A stretch of 64,000 nucleotides of DNA from a virus, in the IMG/VR virus record IMGVR_UViG_3300017991_000048, positions 1 through 64,000 of that record; one strand, given 5' to 3'. The notes beneath the pieces were generated by a model, which saw nothing but the letters and a program-made list of their open reading frames with translations, searched no databases and was not told the origin of the DNA. Shown in pieces: positions 41,093 to 47,516 of this stretch. Made by a program: the position numbers and the translations under genes. Positions within the stretch are counted from its first letter, which is position 1. Each line of letters opens with the position of its first letter.

Positions 41093-41124
41093 CTGTATTA
41101 CAGTTCAGCTTCGCAAAACTCTAG
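41093..41124 (-). promoter_or_regulatory. Leftward class A promoter of the predicted small RNA
   Basis: On the - strand: CTAGAGTTTT, then GCGAAGCTGAAC, then TGTAATACAG. Contains the GCTGAA spacer block. Confidence 0.7.
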
Positions 41125-41140
41125 AATTTCGAGTCGATTT

Positions 41141-41172
41141 AATAGAGTTTCGGGGCGCTGGTTTGTAATATC
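41141..41172 (+). promoter_or_regulatory. Rightward class A promoter
   Basis: AATAGAGTTT, CGGGGCGCTGGTT, TGTAATAT, followed by ATAGGAGGGA and ATG 41190. Almost identical over 35 bases to the promoter at 41559. Confidence 0.75.
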
Positions 41173-41189
41173 AATAGGAGGGAAGAGAC

Positions 41190-41546
41190 ATGAGACACGA
41201 AGGTTCAAGCTGGCTGCAAGACCACGAGACACTGAAGGACGAATATGTGCCCTTCGATCTGATAGACGAGAAGGGGCGTACCGTAGGTGTCCAGATAAGT
41301 ATCGACCGGCACGAGTATGTACCTCACACTGACGAGACCAGGGCTAAGGGTTCGTGGGGCGTAAACCCCGGTGTCTACTACATTGCCAGGGTTCAGCCGA
41401 CCAGAAACACCAAGCGGTTCGGCACACGGAGCGAGAAATGGCTCTCAACCTACGAGCAAGCCGAAGAGCAGGTAAGAAAAGCTACAGCCGCGAGTCGGAA
41501 ACGGTACACAAAGAAGTACGGTGTCCCATGGAACTTCAAGCTCTAA
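41190..41546 (+). CDS. Hypothetical protein
   Basis: 118 residues, not recognised. Alpha/beta (VPFDLIDEKGRTVGVQISIDRHEYVP...GVYYIARVQPTRNTKRFG) with a basic helical end (ATAASRKRYTKKYG). AGGAGG 9 nt before the ATG. Confidence 0.65.
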   Translation: MRHEGSSWLQDHETLKDEYVPFDLIDEKGRTVGVQISIDRHEYVPHTDETRAKGSWGVNPGVYYIARVQPTRNTKRFGTRSEKWLSTYEQAEEQVRKATAASRKRYTKKYGVPWNFKL

Positions 41547-41558
41547 CCGGAGTTTTAA

Positions 41559-41587
41559 TAGAGTTTCGGGGCGCTGATTTGTAATAT
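41559..41587 (+). promoter_or_regulatory. Class A promoter
   Basis: TAGAGTTT, CGGGGCGCTGATT, TGTAATAT. A duplicate of the promoter at 41141, with a GAGGG ribosome site before ATG 41602. Confidence 0.75.
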
Positions 41588-41601
41588 CTACAGAGGGAGC
41601 C

Positions 41602-42027
41602 ATGTCAAAACACGAAACACACACTGTAACCGAGTCCGGAACCTACCTCGTTATGGTAGCCGATATGGGTTACGTCTACTCAGCCGCCCGGATGGGCGAT
41701 ACCATCACCGAAAATGGCGGTCTTCGCCTTAAGTGTGAGGTGGCCGAAAGACTGGGACGTGCGGTTGCATGTCGGTCGGGTAAGCGCCTTGTACGGGTTT
41801 TTCACGATAGCTCAGCCGGTGGTGTCTTCGCAGAACTGGCCGATGAAGACCGTGAGCATCCCTCAAGAAGGCATGAGGGTCAGACCATAACAATAGAGCA
41901 CTGCCGTACCGGAGCCCGGTTGACCGGTGTCTACAAACACAAGGCACGGCGTCACAGCTTCGATTTTGAGCACGGTTCTTTTGACTGCGACCAGATCACA
42001 AGGTCGGAATGGTACGTTTGTGAGTAA
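41602..42027 (+). CDS. Hypothetical protein
   Basis: 141 residues, beta-rich (GTYLVMVADMGYVYSAARMGDTI, GKRLVRVFHDSSAGGVF), with scattered His/Cys. Not recognised. Own class A promoter; followed 10 bases later by the CxxC protein at 42038. Confidence 0.6.
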   Translation: MSKHETHTVTESGTYLVMVADMGYVYSAARMGDTITENGGLRLKCEVAERLGRAVACRSGKRLVRVFHDSSAGGVFAELADEDREHPSRRHEGQTITIEHCRTGARLTGVYKHKARRHSFDFEHGSFDCDQITRSEWYVCE

Positions 42028-42037
42028 GGAGCATCCA

Positions 42038-42298
42038 ATGAGAGACGTTGATAACTGTAAACAGTGTGGAGGTATCCGGATTATGCGAATCTCCGCCAAG
42101 TGTTCGGACCGATTCTATGCCTGCATGGGTCAAACGCCAGATGAGGTCGAGTACCAGGGCTACGTTTTGAGTGGCGCTGGCATTGGCGGCGGTGATTACG
42201 TCGAATTTGACTACTGTCTTGACTGTGGTCAAATCCAGGGCGACCAGTTCCCGATTGCGGATTCCTTTTCCACGTTGGTTGTGCGTCAATCCGAGTAA
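42038..42298 (+). CDS. Small zinc-type conserved phage protein
   Basis: 86 residues from ATG 42038 (AAGGAG upstream). CKQCGGIRIMRISAKCSD...GAGIGGGDYVEFDYCLDCGQIQGDQFP is a conserved phage pattern with two CxxC pairs, probably one zinc ribbon. Function unknown. Confidence 0.75.
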   Translation: MRDVDNCKQCGGIRIMRISAKCSDRFYACMGQTPDEVEYQGYVLSGAGIGGGDYVEFDYCLDCGQIQGDQFPIADSFSTLVVRQSE

Positions 42299-42302
42299 TA
42301 AA

Positions 42303-42332
42303 CTAGAGTTTTAGGCTCCTGAACTGTAATAT
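42303..42332 (+). promoter_or_regulatory. Class A promoter
   Basis: CTAGAGTTT, 13 nt, TGTAATAT, then TTGGAGGGA before ATG 42349. The best match to the class A consensus on the + strand. Confidence 0.75.
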
Positions 42333-42348
42333 AATTGGAGGGAGCGAC

Positions 42349-42678
42349 ATGATCATCGAAAGCGTAATAGAACTGGACAGTGACCACCCGGCTGAGTACA
42401 TCCAGGGGCACATGTACGATATTATGGTCGTAATAGAGTGCTATCCCGGCGAGACACACTTCAACAGCGTCTACTGGGAAGATGACCACGGCAACCGGGT
42501 CGAGCTTGAAGAAGAGGATCTACCTGAGTGGGCAGTCGAAAAGGCCATGGAAGATGCTTACGAGACTGCTTGTAACATCGAGTCTTCCAGGATCGAAGAT
42601 GCCTACTGGTCTAAGGTCAACAGTCAAATCGACGAAGCGCGGGGGAACTGGCTAACACTGAGCGTGACGACGGCATGA
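42349..42678 (+). CDS. Hypothetical acidic protein
   Basis: 109 residues, acidic. Beta start (ESVIELDSDHPAEYIQGHMYDIMVVIECYPG), acidic loop (VELEEEDLPEW) and a helical C-terminus. Not recognised. Monocistronic between a class A promoter and the terminator at 42774. Confidence 0.6.
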   Translation: MIIESVIELDSDHPAEYIQGHMYDIMVVIECYPGETHFNSVYWEDDHGNRVELEEEDLPEWAVEKAMEDAYETACNIESSRIEDAYWSKVNSQIDEARGNWLTLSVTTA

Positions 42679-42773
42679 CCGATGCTGAGCACGGTGTTGA
42701 TCCACCCATGCTGTAGAACTTGACAACGGCTTGGCCATGTTCTAACTTCCGAGTAGTTCCAAACTGATGGACT

Positions 42774-42812
42774 AAAACCCCTGGAAAGCACCTGTTCCAG
42801 GGGTTTTCTTTT
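42774..42812. terminator. Bidirectional rho-independent terminator
   Basis: AAAACCCCTGGAA, loop, TTCCAGGGGTTTTCTTTT between convergent genes. It serves the + gene at 42349 and the - gene at 42816. Confidence 0.88.
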
Positions 42813-42815
42813 GGC

Positions 42816-42992
42816 CTAAAAATCAGGTTCGGGCTCGATAGGCTCACAAACATCGTTTTGAGTGTAGCCTGTAAGGATCTCCGGGCGATAACGCTTGAGC
42901 TTCGCGTCCCGGCAGACCTCACAAACGATGCACAGTGGGATGCCCTGAGCATCGTATTCCCACCACCCGTCTACGCATGTGTGGTTGTCCAT
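42816..42992 (-). CDS. Conserved small Cys protein of phages/plasmids
   Basis: 58 residues, too short for a usual ORF list. DNHTCVDGWWEYDAQGIPLC, then CEVCRDAKLKRYRPEILTGY...EPIEPEPDF is a pattern I know from many proteobacterial plasmids and phages (G-I-P-L-x-x-x-C-x-x-C...YRPEI...EPIEP), function unknown. GTGTAATATCAGT ends at the ATG, so it is probably leaderless. Ends at the terminator 42774-42812. Confidence 0.8.
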   Translation of the reverse strand: MDNHTCVDGWWEYDAQGIPLCIVCEVCRDAKLKRYRPEILTGYTQNDVCEPIEPEPDF

Positions 42993-42996
42993 ACTG

Positions 42997-43027
42997 ATAT
43001 TACACTTCAGCGTCGGAAAACTCTAAT
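42997..43027 (-). promoter_or_regulatory. Class A promoter, leaderless
   Basis: On the - strand: TTAGAGTTTT, CCGACGCTGAA, GTGTAATAT, 4 bases, ATG 42992. Confidence 0.72.
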
Positions 43028-43035
43028 CTTAAAAG

Positions 43036-43063
43036 GACAAAGGCCCCGTGGGGAGCCTTTGTC
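43036..43063 (-). terminator. Terminator hairpin
   Basis: GACAAAGG-CCCC/GGGG-CCTTTGTC stem with a short T-run (CCTTTTAAG) on the - strand. It lies about 60 bases after the class A promoter at 43120, with no ORF between, so that promoter may make only a very short RNA or feed read-through. Confidence 0.65.
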
Positions 43064-43119
43064 AGAGACACAAACAAATGAAACGTTTTATTTTTTTATA
43101 TATATGGCCCTCCTTCTAT

Positions 43120-43151
43120 TAATATTACACTTGAGCGCCACGAAACTCTAG
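43120..43151 (-). promoter_or_regulatory. Class A promoter without an evident gene
   Basis: On the - strand: CTAGAGTTT, CGTGGCGCTCAAG, TGTAATAT, then AGAAGGAGGG, but no start codon at the right distance. The CTAG overlaps the stop codon of the gene at 43148. Confidence 0.65.
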
Positions 43152-43276
43152 TCTTTATCGCCAATTAATCGCTCTAATTTGTCGAGCCCCGGTCCTAAGA
43201 AGATGTAAAAACCGAGCCCTATCCCTACAACAGTTAGGAACACAAAAAGCCCCAGTGCGAACGCCTCAAGTGTCAA
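43148..43276 (-). CDS. 42-residue single-span membrane protein (TTG start)
   Basis: Hydrophobic segment FALGLFVFLTVVGIGLGFYIFLG (about 6-28) followed by a charged helix (LDKLERLIGDKD). TTG at 43276 overlaps the stop of the upstream gene (TTGA) with AGAGGA just before. A coherent membrane profile and the position at the end of the operon support it. Confidence 0.6.
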   Translation of the reverse strand: MTLEAFALGLFVFLTVVGIGLGFYIFLGPGLDKLERLIGDKD

Positions 43277-43542
43277 AAGTCCTCTTTTCTTCTGACTTCT
43301 AACCGGACGGTCAAGGTGGCATCCCGGTCGGAATGCCCTAAAAGCTTGATCTTGATATCAGGTACGGAAATGACGACCGGATCGGCCAGACTTTCGAAGT
43401 CCGCCTCTTCCAACTTCTGTTTCATCTGGTCGATGGATGAGTTGAGTACTTTGATGAGCTTACTGGTGTGCTCTACATCCTGAATAAAGTCGCTTGAGAG
43501 TTCGATTTTCATAGATTTGGCTCCCGTGATTTCAATTTTCAT
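43273..43542 (-). CDS. Hypothetical protein with duplicated start region
   Basis: 89 residues from ATG 43542 or 79 from ATG 43512. A 20-base segment containing ribosome site GGAGCC and MKIE is repeated (43505-43524 and 43536-43555), giving two equivalent starts ten codons apart. Body: coiled helix (SSDFIQDVEHTSKLIKVLNSSIDQMKQKLEEADFE) and a beta pair. It loosely resembles the MKIELS start of the gene at 465. Unknown. Confidence 0.6.
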   Translation of the reverse strand: MKIEITGAKSMKIELSSDFIQDVEHTSKLIKVLNSSIDQMKQKLEEADFESLADPVVISVPDIKIKLLGHSDRDATLTVRLEVRRKEDF

Positions 43543-43559
43543 AGATTTGGCTCCTTATT

Positions 43560-43802
43560 TTACCCAAACGCCTTCATAATGATGTCTGGTAAGCAGCACA
43601 AAAGGACGCTCCCAAAAAGTAAGAGGCAGACGAACCAGATCTGCCCCGCCACTTGAAAGATCCGTTTCCAATAGGGCCGGTCTTTGAACACTGGGAAGTT
43701 GAATGACACGAGATGTCCGATGCTGGTTACAACAAACGTGCCAGCCAGGAACATCGGGTAGGTTACCGCAACAAACAGTATAAACATGAGCACATTTGTC
43801 AT
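43560..43802 (-). CDS. Two-span membrane protein
   Basis: 80 residues from ATG 43802. Hydrophobic spans at about 3-27 (VLMFILFVAVTYPMFLAGTFVV) and 52-72 (IWFVCLLLFGSVLLCCLPDI). Function unknown. It begins one base after the upstream stop. Confidence 0.7.
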   Translation of the reverse strand: MTNVLMFILFVAVTYPMFLAGTFVVTSIGHLVSFNFPVFKDRPYWKRIFQVAGQIWFVCLLLFGSVLLCCLPDIIMKAFG

Positions 43803-43803
43803 A

Positions 43804-44331
43804 TCAAAACCTATATTTGAACTGACTTGATACCTTATTGGTCCGATGTGGACCCCACATGTTAGTGGCTTTGAGGTTTTTCCAGACCATACCCTCCAAG
43901 AATTCATCGTCTTTTTGAGACATGATCACTTCATATTCGGTTGCCGGTAACGATTTGACACACTCGATTACCAGACCGTTCTTTGAGAGAGACAGCCCTT
44001 TTAACTGCTGTATTCGAGGTCCGTATTCGGTCTTGAAGACCATTTCTCCGCCTATTAGGGCGTAATCCCAGACGTAGATCCGACCATCTCTGAGCAATTC
44101 TCCGTCCAGGAACCAGGGCTTTGGCAAGGGTAGCTCCGAAAGCCACTTCCATTCATCCAAATACCATTCTCGCTTCTCACGGCTGTAGGTTCGGACCTCT
44201 CCATTACAATGAATTTCGATCCTTTTGCCGTTCCATTTGGGCTGTAATCTCCAGTGAGTTAGATTGCCCAACTTTTTGAGCAACCCTTCCGGGTCAAAGA
44301 TCTCAATCGGCTTGTTAGGGTAAAAGAACAC
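43804..44331 (-). CDS. Minimal ATP-dependent DNA/RNA ligase-like nucleotidyltransferase
   Basis: 175 residues. Covalent nucleotidyltransferase motifs in order: motif I LQPKWNGKRIEI (Lys nucleophile; Asp replaced by Asn), SREKRE, motif III WFLDGELL, motif IIIa IYVWDYALI, motif IV FLEGMVWKNL and motif V SSQFKYRF. The usual C-terminal OB domain is absent. Such a core could seal DNA or RNA or only adenylate. A P-loop kinase of the polynucleotide-kinase type is encoded upstream in the same operon group, which hints at nucleic-acid end repair. Confidence 0.75.
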   Translation of the reverse strand: MFFYPNKPIEIFDPEGLLKKLGNLTHWRLQPKWNGKRIEIHCNGEVRTYSREKREWYLDEWKWLSELPLPKPWFLDGELLRDGRIYVWDYALIGGEMVFKTEYGPRIQQLKGLSLSKNGLVIECVKSLPATEYEVIMSQKDDEFLEGMVWKNLKATNMWGPHRTNKVSSQFKYRF

Positions 44332-44332
44332 T

Positions 44333-44545
44333 TCACACCCCTAGAAGTCTCTCCGCTTCCTTGATGGTAAGGCCGGTCGCACCCATGATGTAGAACAGCT
44401 TACAGAGCACGTCGGGAGTATGAGGTGTCAGAGCCGCCCTCATATCCATGTTTACAACCTGGACGCAGGACTTGACGACATCTTCCGTCGCCCGATCCCG
44501 GCTACTGGAGACGGCTTGCTTCAGTTCTTCTTCCATTATAACCAT
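44333..44545 (-). CDS. Hypothetical helical protein
   Basis: 70 residues from ATG 44545 (GGGAG 5 nt upstream). All-helical (MEEELKQAVSSSRDRATEDVVKSCVQVV, ATGLTIKEAERLLG). Not recognised; one base from the ligase-like gene. Confidence 0.6.
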   Translation of the reverse strand: MVIMEEELKQAVSSSRDRATEDVVKSCVQVVNMDMRAALTPHTPDVLCKLFYIMGATGLTIKEAERLLGV

Positions 44546-44546
44546 T

Positions 44547-44645
44547 CTAACTCCCAAAATTTGGTAGCCCCAGTGACCACCCGGCATATGGCATCTCGCA
44601 GCGCATTACGAGGCAATCTCCGGTAGATATGGGGCTGGATTTCAT
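44547..44645 (-). CDS. Possible 32-residue protein
   Basis: ORF MKSSPISTGDCLVMRCEMPY... between two operon genes, starting one base after the upstream stop and ending at the ribosome site of the next gene, with GGAG before its ATG. Composition is unremarkable. Position and spacing are the only support. Confidence 0.4.
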   Translation of the reverse strand: MKSSPISTGDCLVMRCEMPYAGWSLGLPNFGS

Positions 44646-44646
44646 G

Positions 44647-44940
44647 TTATTTTAACTCCAAAAGTAGAGCTTCATAGGCCCTCTGAACCTTAATGAACTC
44701 TTCGTGAGAGCCGCCCTGGTCCGGGTGCGCCTGGAAAGCCGCCTTTTTGAAGGCAGCTTTGAGTTCTTGAGCGGTAGGAGTCGAAGAGAGGCCCAAGATC
44801 CTCATGTTCTCACAGACGCTGGTGTCCTCAAGAGCAAGTTTGGCCAGTTTTTTGGCTTTTCGAGCCCAGTCGGACGCAGATCCGTAGCCCTCTTCGCTTG
44901 GATCGTAAGTTTTGTAGTCTTCAGGACGTGGGAAAGCCAT
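44647..44940 (-). CDS. J-domain (DnaJ-like) protein
   Basis: 97 residues. The C-terminal 50 residues are a J-domain: ILGLSSTPTAQELKAAFKKAAFQAHPDQGG...FIKVQRAYEALL with the essential HPD. The N-terminal 45 residues (YKTYDPSEEGYGSASDWARKAKKLAKLAL) lack Cys zinc centres. It should recruit host DnaK/Hsp70 to a phage client. Part of the left-pointing operon. Confidence 0.85.
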   Translation of the reverse strand: MAFPRPEDYKTYDPSEEGYGSASDWARKAKKLAKLALEDTSVCENMRILGLSSTPTAQELKAAFKKAAFQAHPDQGGSHEEFIKVQRAYEALLLELK

Positions 44941-44941
44941 T

Positions 44942-45127
44942 TTATTTGCCTGCTGAGTACGGGTACTTGCTTTTGAGTTCCTTGTTTTTTCGACGTTCCT
45001 TCTCCAAAGCGGCGATCAACCATGCAAACTTTTCTGCAACCTCTGGAACTGACCAGTTGAAGCTGCTTTCCAGCTTTTTGTGAAAGGCAGCCATTTCTGG
45101 GAGCCTATCTTTGTCAGAAGTCGCCAT
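44942..45127 (-). CDS. Small helical protein
   Basis: 61 residues from ATG 45127, coupled as TAATG to the upstream gene. Charged helices (EMAAFHKKLESSF, VAEKFAWLIAALEKERRKNKELKSKYP). Unknown. Confidence 0.6.
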   Translation of the reverse strand: MATSDKDRLPEMAAFHKKLESSFNWSVPEVAEKFAWLIAALEKERRKNKELKSKYPYSAGK

Positions 45128-45375
45128 TATTCTACTCCCAAAAAGTTTGCCAGAGGCTGCACCGGACAACCGTCGCACTCCTTTTCACATTCAGAACAGA
45201 TTAGCTCGATCCTGGTAAACATACCGATAAGCATCTCGGTCCCGGTGGCCAAGTCCCGGACGTTGCCGGTTGTGAGAGCTTGCCCCTGGTTATAAGCCAG
45301 TTCATCCTGGTCATTCTTATTGGCCAGAGCGATCCGGAACATTTTGAGGTCGCTTTTTGTGATTTTAAGGGACAT
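45127..45375 (-). CDS. Small Cys-containing protein
   Basis: 82 residues. Helical (LKMFRIALANKNDQDELAYNQGQALT), with a Cys cluster at 60-73 (ICSECEKECDGCP) that may bind metal. Unknown. Confidence 0.6.
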   Translation of the reverse strand: MSLKITKSDLKMFRIALANKNDQDELAYNQGQALTTGNVRDLATGTEMLIGMFTRIELICSECEKECDGCPVQPLANFLGVE

Positions 45376-45379
45376 GAAC

Positions 45380-45658
45380 CTATCGTCCGTTCCTGTTCAG
45401 GGCCTGTTCACCGGGGGAACCCAGTTGTTTCAGGGCTGGCAGCATGGCTTTGAGGTGTTTGCAGCGTCGGTGTCGAATCCAACCCATGCAAGAGCACTCC
45501 CACTGGCCATGAGTCGAGCCGTTGGTGGCCCTCTGAGCAACAATGTAGACCCGATTTGAGCTTTCGGAGCGGATCTCCATTCGATTTATGTGGGTACGGT
45601 TGTCGGGTAGAGTATCCGTTCCCATCTCCTCAGCGATTTTTGCGATTGTGGTAGTCAT
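45380..45658 (-). CDS. SWIM zinc-finger protein
   Basis: 92 residues. RVYIVAQRATNGSTHGQWECSCMGWIRHRRCKHLKAML is a SWIM finger (CxC...CxH), a fold that binds DNA or proteins. Class A promoter with TGTAATATCAAT ending at the ATG; probably leaderless. Confidence 0.8.
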   Translation of the reverse strand: MTTTIAKIAEEMGTDTLPDNRTHINRMEIRSESSNRVYIVAQRATNGSTHGQWECSCMGWIRHRRCKHLKAMLPALKQLGSPGEQALNRNGR

Positions 45659-45661
45659 ATT

Positions 45662-45692
45662 GATATTACAATCGAGCGGACCGGAACTCTAG
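45662..45692 (-). promoter_or_regulatory. Class A promoter, leaderless
   Basis: On the - strand: CTAGAGTTC, CGGTCCGCTCGAT, TGTAATAT, 4 bases, ATG 45658. Confidence 0.7.
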
Positions 45693-45695
45693 CTT

Positions 45696-46157
45696 TTAGT
45701 TATGAATAATTCGCTGATTGTACCAGGGCGGAACCTGAGCATTTATAAGGTCGGTGTACATTTTGAACATAACCTGATCAGGCACCCCGTGGGTCTGACG
45801 CTTCATTGCAACTTCGAGCGGAACCCAAACGGTCACAAGCTCAGTTTCATAGTCAAAAGCCTGAGCGTAGGTCATGTAAGGGGCGAATTCAGCGGCATTT
45901 ATGTTGGTGTTGTCAATTATAATGTGCTGCTTTCCAGCATCCACAGCCTCAACAAACTTCAGAAAACACGTCTTGTGGGCTATTGGGAGCAGACTTGGGT
46001 CAAAACCGTACTCGCCGTCCCTCATAAAGAAGTGATCGGCTGAGCAGATAACAGCCGCCTCGTCGCCGTAAACACAGTAGAGGTACGAAAGACTGGCGAG
46101 AATATGAGTTTTCCCGGAACCGGGCAACCCTCTGAGAACTGTTAAGTGCTTTGACAT
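45696..46157 (-). CDS. P-loop kinase (AAA_33 / polynucleotide-kinase type)
   Basis: 153 residues. Walker A GLPGSGKTH at 9-17, SADHFFMRDGEYGFDPSLLPIAHKTC, then IIIDNTNINAAEFAPYMTYA and VPLEVAMKRQTHGVP: the N4BP2L-like/T4 Pnk-like small kinase pattern, with Asp of SADHFF and Arg of the lid KRQTHGVP. It may phosphorylate nucleic-acid 5' ends or a small molecule. The class A promoter of the next gene lies just after its stop. Confidence 0.82.
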   Translation of the reverse strand: MSKHLTVLRGLPGSGKTHILASLSYLYCVYGDEAAVICSADHFFMRDGEYGFDPSLLPIAHKTCFLKFVEAVDAGKQHIIIDNTNINAAEFAPYMTYAQAFDYETELVTVWVPLEVAMKRQTHGVPDQVMFKMYTDLINAQVPPWYNQRIIHN

Positions 46158-46381
46158 GGTGCCTTTCCGTCGATCATGGCGACGTAAGTTTTGAACATTT
46201 CCTTGTCGAGGATAATCTCCTGGGCAAGCTCACCGTCCGGAAGGTGGATCATCAGGACAAGATCCTTGTGTTCGGTGTTAGACAGGATGGTGATACAGCC
46301 TTTGCCCCACTTGCCCTCATAACGGCGCTCACCGGGAACAACCGTCTCGTCTTTGATGGATATGATGATTTTCTGTTCCAT
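46142..46381 (-). CDS. Hypothetical protein
   Basis: 79 residues from ATG 46381. Beta-rich (QKIIISIKDETVV, GCITILSNTEHKDLVLMIHLPDGEL) with a short helix. The end overlaps the kinase start by 16 bases. Unknown. Confidence 0.6.
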   Translation of the reverse strand: MEQKIIISIKDETVVPGERRYEGKWGKGCITILSNTEHKDLVLMIHLPDGELAQEIILDKEMFKTYVAMIDGKAPCQST

Positions 46382-46390
46382 GTTGGAACC

Positions 46391-46416
46391 TTCAGACGGG
46401 CTTGGAGCCCGTCTTC
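46391..46416 (-). other. Intergenic stem-loop
   Basis: AGACGGGCT / AGCCCGTCT 9-bp perfect stem with a short loop between the genes at 46426 and 46142, without a T-run. Possibly an RNA stabiliser, processing site or attenuator rather than a terminator. Confidence 0.6.
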
Positions 46417-46425
46417 TGACAGAGG

Positions 46426-47022
46426 TTACTTGCGAACCTTGACGCTCGCCTTGTCTTGAGAGACAAGCCACTTGACCTTTTCAGGCAGCGAAAACTGCTT
46501 ACGGTCCATGTCGGGCTTTGCAGCCAGGGAAAGCTTGATCTCAAAGATTTGCTTGAACTTTTCAGGTCCGAGCTTTTCGATCAGAAGTTGCACAGTCTCA
46601 TCTGAGGTATCGACCAGAGTCAGAACCCGCCTTTCCTCAAAGTAGGTGTCGAACTCCTGTTCGGCGTCTTCCAAGTCTGCCTCGATGGTGTCCTTTTCAT
46701 CGATCGAAATGGCGGAGAACTTATCCTTGTAAGTTACCTGAACGCCCGGTGTCTCTTCACCAATGACGTTGAACGATTTGGTGAATGTCCCGCTGGTAGC
46801 GTGAGATTCGTACTTGGGAGCAACGATCTCCAATAACTGAGCTTCCAGGGCAGCGTGAGCAGCCTTGGAGTCTTTCATCAGCTTATTGGCTTCGACGATC
46901 TTGTCGGCCAGTTCCCCGCTCTCGGTTAACTCCGGGATACCGTTCTTCTTACCAGCCTTCGGCTTGGCACCGGCATTGGAGTTGAGGAAGTCCGAGACAT
47001 CTACCTTTTTCTTTTTTGCCAT
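46426..47022 (-). CDS. Conserved phage-type hypothetical protein
   Basis: 198 residues. Lys-rich start (AKKKKVDVSDFLNSN), coiled helix (ELADKIVEANKLMKDSKAAHAALEAQLLEIVAPKYE), beta middle and a C-terminal part (TVQLLIEKLGPEKFKQIFEIKLSLA...FSLPEKVKWLV). I recall similar phage proteins of unknown role. A 9-residue leader ORF and CGGAG precede its ATG. Confidence 0.65.
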   Translation of the reverse strand: MAKKKKVDVSDFLNSNAGAKPKAGKKNGIPELTESGELADKIVEANKLMKDSKAAHAALEAQLLEIVAPKYESHATSGTFTKSFNVIGEETPGVQVTYKDKFSAISIDEKDTIEADLEDAEQEFDTYFEERRVLTLVDTSDETVQLLIEKLGPEKFKQIFEIKLSLAAKPDMDRKQFSLPEKVKWLVSQDKASVKVRK

Positions 47023-47023
47023 G

Positions 47024-47053
47024 TTATCGTACTCCGGTTGAGTGTTGATCCAT
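47024..47053 (-). CDS. 9-residue leader ORF
   Basis: Encodes MDQHSTGVR. It begins 4 bases after the promoter motif GTGTAATAC and ends one base before the ATG of the gene at 46426, whose ribosome site lies inside it. A leaderless coupling peptide is possible. Confidence 0.35.
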   Translation of the reverse strand: MDQHSTGVR

Positions 47054-47057
47054 ATTG

Positions 47058-47087
47058 GTATTACACATCAGCGTCAGGTTTCTCTAG
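47058..47087 (-). promoter_or_regulatory. Class A promoter
   Basis: On the - strand: CTAGAGAAA, CCTGACGCTGATG, TGTAATAC. The CGCTGA spacer block is kept. Confidence 0.65.
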
Positions 47088-47089
47088 GT

Positions 47090-47502
47090 TTATTTAATCA
47101 AGTTTCGGGTTTTCTCAATCTCGACAATACGAAGTAACTCGTTAGCGATCGCCTCAACTTTGAAGCCAGCTTTCGGCTCCCTGAAGCTCTTACGGCCCTT
47201 CTTGATCCAGCCGTAGCCTATCGAAATGAGCATCTTACCGTTCCAAACGATATCAATGGGGTGATGCCCACTTTTTTCTGCATCCTGACAGTCAGGAACT
47301 CTCGGACGTCAACACCGTCAATATGTAAAGGCGGCTTATAGCCGTCGATAGCGACCGGAAGCATGGCTTCCCCCATGTCCGGGCTGTGGCCGTTGCTTTC
47401 GAGGTGGCTGACAAGCCGGTCCATAAAAGCAGCCAGCCGGGTACGGGCTTCAGCCTCAAGTACCTTGTTCTGCTCCCACTGTATCTGTGTTGAACCGTTC
47501 AC
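47090..47502 (-). pseudogene. Hypothetical gene with -1 frameshift at A6
   Basis: From GTG 47502 the frame reads ARTRLAAFMDRLVSHLESNG...DVREFLTVRMQKK. It then reaches T6 on + (A6 on -, 47272-47277), after which the coherent reading is in the -1 frame: GHHPIDIVWNGKMLISIGYG...AIANELLRIVEIEKTRNLIK, stop at 47090. GAAAAAAG could be a slippery site for programmed -1 frameshifting, but a single-base error or mutation explains it as well. Class A promoter upstream. Confidence 0.6.
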
Positions 47503-47516
47503 TGTTGCCTCTATTT

